Source of the DNA: Hymenoscyphus infarciens
Lineage: Eukaryota > Ascomycota > Leotiomycetes > Helotiales > Helotiaceae
Reading direction: 5' to 3'
Length of the DNA: 64,000 bases
NCBI GenBank assembly: GCA_001414345.1
Contig: LLCB01000016.1
Coordinates: forward strand, 1-64,000
Part shown: positions 59,701 through 64,000 of the stretch, piece by piece
Position numbering within the stretch: position 1 is the stretch's first letter
How the letters are laid out: every line of letters starts with the position of its first letter
Notes under the pieces: model-generated
What the model was told of the DNA's origin: nothing
Seen by the model: the letters and a program-made list of their open reading frames with translations, nothing else
The model's database searches: none
Translations under genes and position numbers: made by a program

Positions 59701-62700
59701 GATAGTAATCGCTTATAGAATAGTAATTACTTATAAAATAGCTAGTAGATTATAGCTTTATAAGTACTATGTCTTTACTAGTATAATTACTTATAGAATA
59801 GTAATCGCTTATAAGATAGCTAGTAGATTATAGCTCTATAAATACTATGTCTTTACTAGTATAATTACTTATAGAATAGCTAGTAGATTATAGCTTTATA
59901 AGTACTACGTCTTTACTAATATAATCGCTTATAAGATAACTAGTAGATTATAGCTTTATAAGTACTATGTTTTTACTAGTATAATAGCTTATAGATTATA
60001 ATTCTAAAAATACTCTTCTTTTACTAATATAATAGGTAATAGGCTAAAAATCTAAAGACATAGATTCTAAGATAAGAGTTTAAAGCTTTAAAGATAATAT
60101 ATCTTTAATATCTTTAATATCTTTATTAGTAGAAATACTAGTAAGTTTACTTAAAGGCTAAGACTATAAAAAAGTTATATATCTTCTTATAAATTATAAA
60201 AGAGTAGTTTTAAATAAATATTAGTAATAACTAAAAATAAGAAATAATACCTATAATTTAGTAAGAGCCTTCTATATACCTATATTTATATTAATAATTA
60301 TCTATACTTCTTTTATTATAATTATTCTAGTTTAGGCTAGTTTTTATAGAAGTAGTAGATGTTTTTAGAGCGTATTTAAAAGTTAAGATAGTACTAGTAG
60401 ATACTATTTTATAAGTATATAATAGTTATTAACTAAACCTTATATTAAATACCTCTCTCTACTCCTCTTATTTTAATAAATTATATACTTTTAATAATAC
60501 TTAAAATAATCTAAATTATAATATTTAAGGTTTTTCTTCTTAATTAAATTTATTTATCTTTAGTTAATTAAATATAAATAACTAGTAATAGTTAAGTCTT
60601 CTAAGATAACTCTTAAATTCTCTCTCTACTATTTTATATAATAAACTCTAATCTCTTATATTTATTAATCTATTTAAGAGAAACTAGGTTAAATACTCTT
60701 AGTAGAATATAGAATAAGTAGAGTATACTAAAACTTATTCTTAGCTATTCTAATATAGACGTTTATATACTAGTTATTAAATAATAACTTATTTTTTAGC
60801 TACTTGTTTCTTAGATTTTCTAGTTATAGTAGTTAATTTACCTTTCTTAAAAGAGAGATAATAAGCTTCTATTATAGAGTTAATAATATAAGGTAAAACA
60901 TAAGAGCTATAAAGCTTTTTAAGATTAATATCTAAAGTATTTAATACTACTATTAAGCTTATAGAAGCACTTACTAAGTTTATAAAAGTACTTACTATTA
61001 GTTTATCTAGAGTATAAATTAAATCTAAAAATAGCTAACTAAAATTAGTAAAACCTAGATTAATTAAGTTTAAGCTTATTTCTAAACCTTCTTCTATCTT
61101 AAATAGTAGCTAGCTAAGTTATTTAGTAATATCCTTCTTATTATTCTTCTTATTATCTTTCTTATTATTAGTAATAAAAAGACTCTTTTTAGCCTTATTA
61201 TTAAGATTAAAAGATAGAAAGTCTAGTATTTTATTAATTAAGTTATTATTTTATAGAAAATAATTAAAATCTATTTCTTTATCTTTAACTAAAAATAGAA
61301 GAAGATAGTTTAAATAAACTTTAATAGTATTTTCTTTTATAAGCTTATTTTAGAAATTTATTTTCTCTACTACTAAGACTAGTTATATAGTATCTAACTT
61401 AAAGTTTAAATTAACTAAGTTTTTAAGAATAGAACTATGATTTTAAGGATTTATAAAATAGGTTTTAATATCTAAATTAATAGATTCTAATATAAAAGAG
61501 GCTTTAACTATACTACTAAAGATAACTAATATAGAATTTATAATAACTAGGCTAGACTTAAATATAAGAATAGAGAGTAGTAAGTTAGCCTTAAAAAGGA
61601 GGAGGTATACTATTAATAATATAGAATTAACTAGTAGTAACTTAGAAGAGAAGATAGAAGTAGCCTTAATATATAAATTAACTAGTAATATTATTAAGAG
61701 AAGGACTAAGAAGGCGTTTTAGTTTAAATTTTAAAGAATTAGTAGCTTAGATTCTAACTTTTAAATACTTTTAATTAAAAGTTTTAGAGATTTAAGTTAC
61801 TTTTCTTCTAAGGTATTAATAGTTTTATCCTCTTCTACTTTAACTACTTTTACTAAGTAGTTTATTAGTAAAGATATTAAGAAGATTTAAAAAAGGCTTA
61901 TTAGAAGTAACTTAAGAAAGTAAAATAGTTAATTTATCTAGCTATTCTTTTAAGAATTAAGAACTAAAAGTAAGGATTTTTAACTTAACTTTAGTAAAGG
62001 TTTTTAGAACTAGAGATATCTTAATATTAGTAATTAAAATTATAAGTATATTATTATCTAACTACTTATTACTATTTATACTCTACTTTAATCTACTATA
62101 TTATTTTAATTTAAAGTATTAGCTATTAAGTTTAATATTATCTATAAGAGAAACTAGAGTACTATCTCTTTTCTATTTTTATACCTTATAATCTAATAAG
62201 TATATAGCTTTCTCTTTTAAGTAAGTAAGAATAGTTTTATTATATAAGTTAGTAGATTTAAGACTAATATCTCTTATTAGTATATTTATAGTATAAATAA
62301 ATATAGAAAAAATATCGCCTTTAACTATCTTTCTACGTTTTTTAAACTCTAAAATAGTTAAGTAATTAAGTTAGTATATAACGTTTCTAATCTCTTTAAA
62401 GACTTTATTAATATATTTTAAATTACTTTTTCTTTAAAGTAAAGTAAGAATATTAATTCCTTCTATTATATATATATCTTTATTATCTAGTAAGTATATA
62501 TTCTTAAGTATAGGTTTAGCTCTCTATTATCTACTTAATTAAGAAAAAGATACTCTAATCTAAGCCTTTACTTATAATAGAATATATATAATACTATTAT
62601 AATACTTCTTATACCTTAATTATTATTTTATAATTAAATAAAGATCTTTTATAAGAATAATAAAAAATAGTTAGTTAATATTAGTATAATTATAAAAGGC

Positions 62701-64000
62701 TATAGCTTTATTAAGAATTCTAAAAAGACTTTTACTAACTTCTAAAGTTATAATTCTAAGACTAGCTAAGTAATACTAAATATTAGTATTATTAGTTAGA
62801 GAAGGAACCTTATAGTATTTATTATTTATAAAGAAGTTAAGTTTAAATTATAGAAGTATTATAAATTAAAAATATAAATATAGATATAGATAACTTATAA
62901 AATATAAGAGTAAGTAAGGTCTATATTTATAAGAGCTATAGTTATAAGTTAGTCTCTATTTTAAGAAATAAATATAGAATAGTATACTAAATTAATTATA
63001 TTATACTAAAATATAATTAAGTATTTAATAATATTATATAAAGTTAGATATATAAAGTTAAAGTTAAATTAGCTCTAATACTTAGTTATATATTAACTTA
63101 AACCTTATCTATTTCTAATAGTTATATAATATACTAGGTAGGTCTTTATCTTAGTAAATAAACTACCTTAAGATAAGGTATTTACTTCTTCCTTCTTATA
63201 ACTCTAATATGTTCTTAAATAAGCTACTCTCTATAATCTACCTCGTTCTAGAGCTAATTAGATAATACTTAGTATTCTTACTATAACGTATAAACATTAT
63301 AGTAAGTTAAAAGTATCTTATAGCTTTATAGTATCTTATAGTACTAATACTTTATACTATTACTAATTATTATTAGATTCCTTATAAGGCTAGTCTTCTA
63401 CTACTTATATTAGTATACTAAGAATAGTATAAATATAATCTTTAGTTTTCTAATACTAATTAGTCTACTTATCTTTATAATACTAAGATCTCTATCTCTC
63501 TTATTAAATAGAAGTACTTCTTAAAGAATTAAGTAAGTATTAATTAATTAAACTTTTTAATCTAAGCTAATTAGCTAAAACTTTACTACTCTTAGTATTT
63601 TAACCTTTTAAACTTATGTTTCTTCTAAACCTATTAATAATTCTTATTATACTATTATTACTTCTACTAGTACTAATGATTCTTAACGTATAGTTATTAT
63701 ATTTAGAGCTTTTATAACCTCTTAGAATACTTTTTAAAAGTTATTCTATATCTCTCTCTAAATACTTACTTACTATAGATCTCCTTATAAATCTTCTTAT
63801 ATAGCTATATAGTTACCTTAGTTACTTATATTTATATATTAATTAAGTATTTTTTTATATTTACTAAGCCTACTTAACGTCTATATTATTAATAATACTA
63901 TTAATAATACTAATAATAATAATAATATACTTGATCTTAATAATACTAGTTATAGAGATGTTTTAGAATATATAGGTAAAATAGGATTATAACTTACTTT
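53796..64000. other. AT-rich RIP-degraded DNA, no identified gene
   Basis: CA/TG-depleted throughout. Readable stretches exist if TAA/TAG are taken as former Gln/Trp: plus strand about 54.3-55.9 kb (basic, Lys/Arg/Asn-rich), and minus strand about 63.2-56.4 kb (Ser/Leu/Lys-rich, one segment ending RKSKKQVAKK and stop near 60.79 kb, and a Lys/Arg/Glu-rich coiled-coil-like stretch at about 56.45-56.60 kb). I could not assign any to a family and found no LTR pair. These are probably transposon relics. Short (AAT)n-type tracts lie at about 63,885-63,930. Confidence 0.45.
59680..60000 (-). repeat. 60-bp tandem repeats in coding phase
   Basis: The anchor TAGTAGATTATAGC recurs at 59,743, 59,821, 59,881 and 59,941; spacings are 78, 60 and 60 bp, all multiples of three (78 = 60 + 18). 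On the minus strand the unit reads as a 20-residue repeat (YLISDYTSKDIVLIKL, one stop that could be a former Gln, then STS). This supports a former protein-coding minus-strand frame. Confidence 0.75.

Noticed and set aside
1..64000. tRNA, rRNA, or secondary-metabolite gene cluster
   Set aside because: No cloverleaf or rRNA-like segment was recognised by eye, and transporter plus hydrolase without a backbone enzyme does not make a cluster.

Overview
The window is nuclear DNA of a filamentous ascomycete (Pezizomycotina; a Leotiomycete is possible but that is a guess). Three genes with short GT-AG introns (52-86 bp, CTAAC/CTGAC-type branch points) sit in two GC-normal islands. The islands lie in a very AT-rich matrix that is almost devoid of the dinucleotides CA and TG. 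Former transposon reading frames there are full of TAA/TAG where Gln or Trp codons stood. This is the signature of saturated repeat-induced point mutation (RIP), so most of the window is an AT isochore built from dead transposons.

Layout. 1-5.6 kb: RIP-degraded DNA with the gag end of a minus-strand Copia element, one copy of a dispersed repeat (2.54-3.06 kb) and a cluster of hairpin repeats (4.29-4.93 kb). 5.7-11.4 kb: gene island 1, with a DHA1-type major facilitator transporter and a hormone-sensitive-lipase-like hydrolase, both on the minus strand. An inverted second copy of the dispersed repeat lies between them (7.69-8.17 kb). Upstream of the hydrolase a 630-bp hAT-type MITE (11,380-12,009, 8-bp TSD) carries a 173-bp CGT-rich microsatellite. 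12.5-19.3 kb: a structurally complete, dead Copia retrotransposon (190-bp LTRs, TSD ATAAG). 19.3-29.2 kb: unassigned degenerate transposon-like DNA with two arrays of 189-bp and 123-bp tandem repeats. 29.2-36.2 kb: a nest of two LTR elements, each with intact TSDs: a small 1.35-kb element (156-bp LTRs, GATAG) split by a 5.64-kb element (477-bp LTRs, AAGAC).

37-42 kb: gene island 2, with a frameshifted gene remnant and a four-exon bestrophin/UPF0187 anion-channel gene on the plus strand. 42.66-48.46 kb: a complete, dead Ty3/gypsy chromovirus (191-bp LTRs, TSD AATAC). 49.4-53.8 kb: a 4.4-kb satellite of 44/47-bp monomers, each of which is a near-perfect hairpin, with higher-order repeats. 53.8-64 kb: RIP-degraded DNA without a recognisable gene, including 60-bp coding-phase tandem repeats.

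The three genes do not form a pathway. Two encode membrane transporters and one a probably membrane-anchored lipase/esterase. The most unusual structures are the palindromic satellite with its higher-order organisation, the nested non-autonomous LTR pair, and the microsatellite-bearing hAT MITE.
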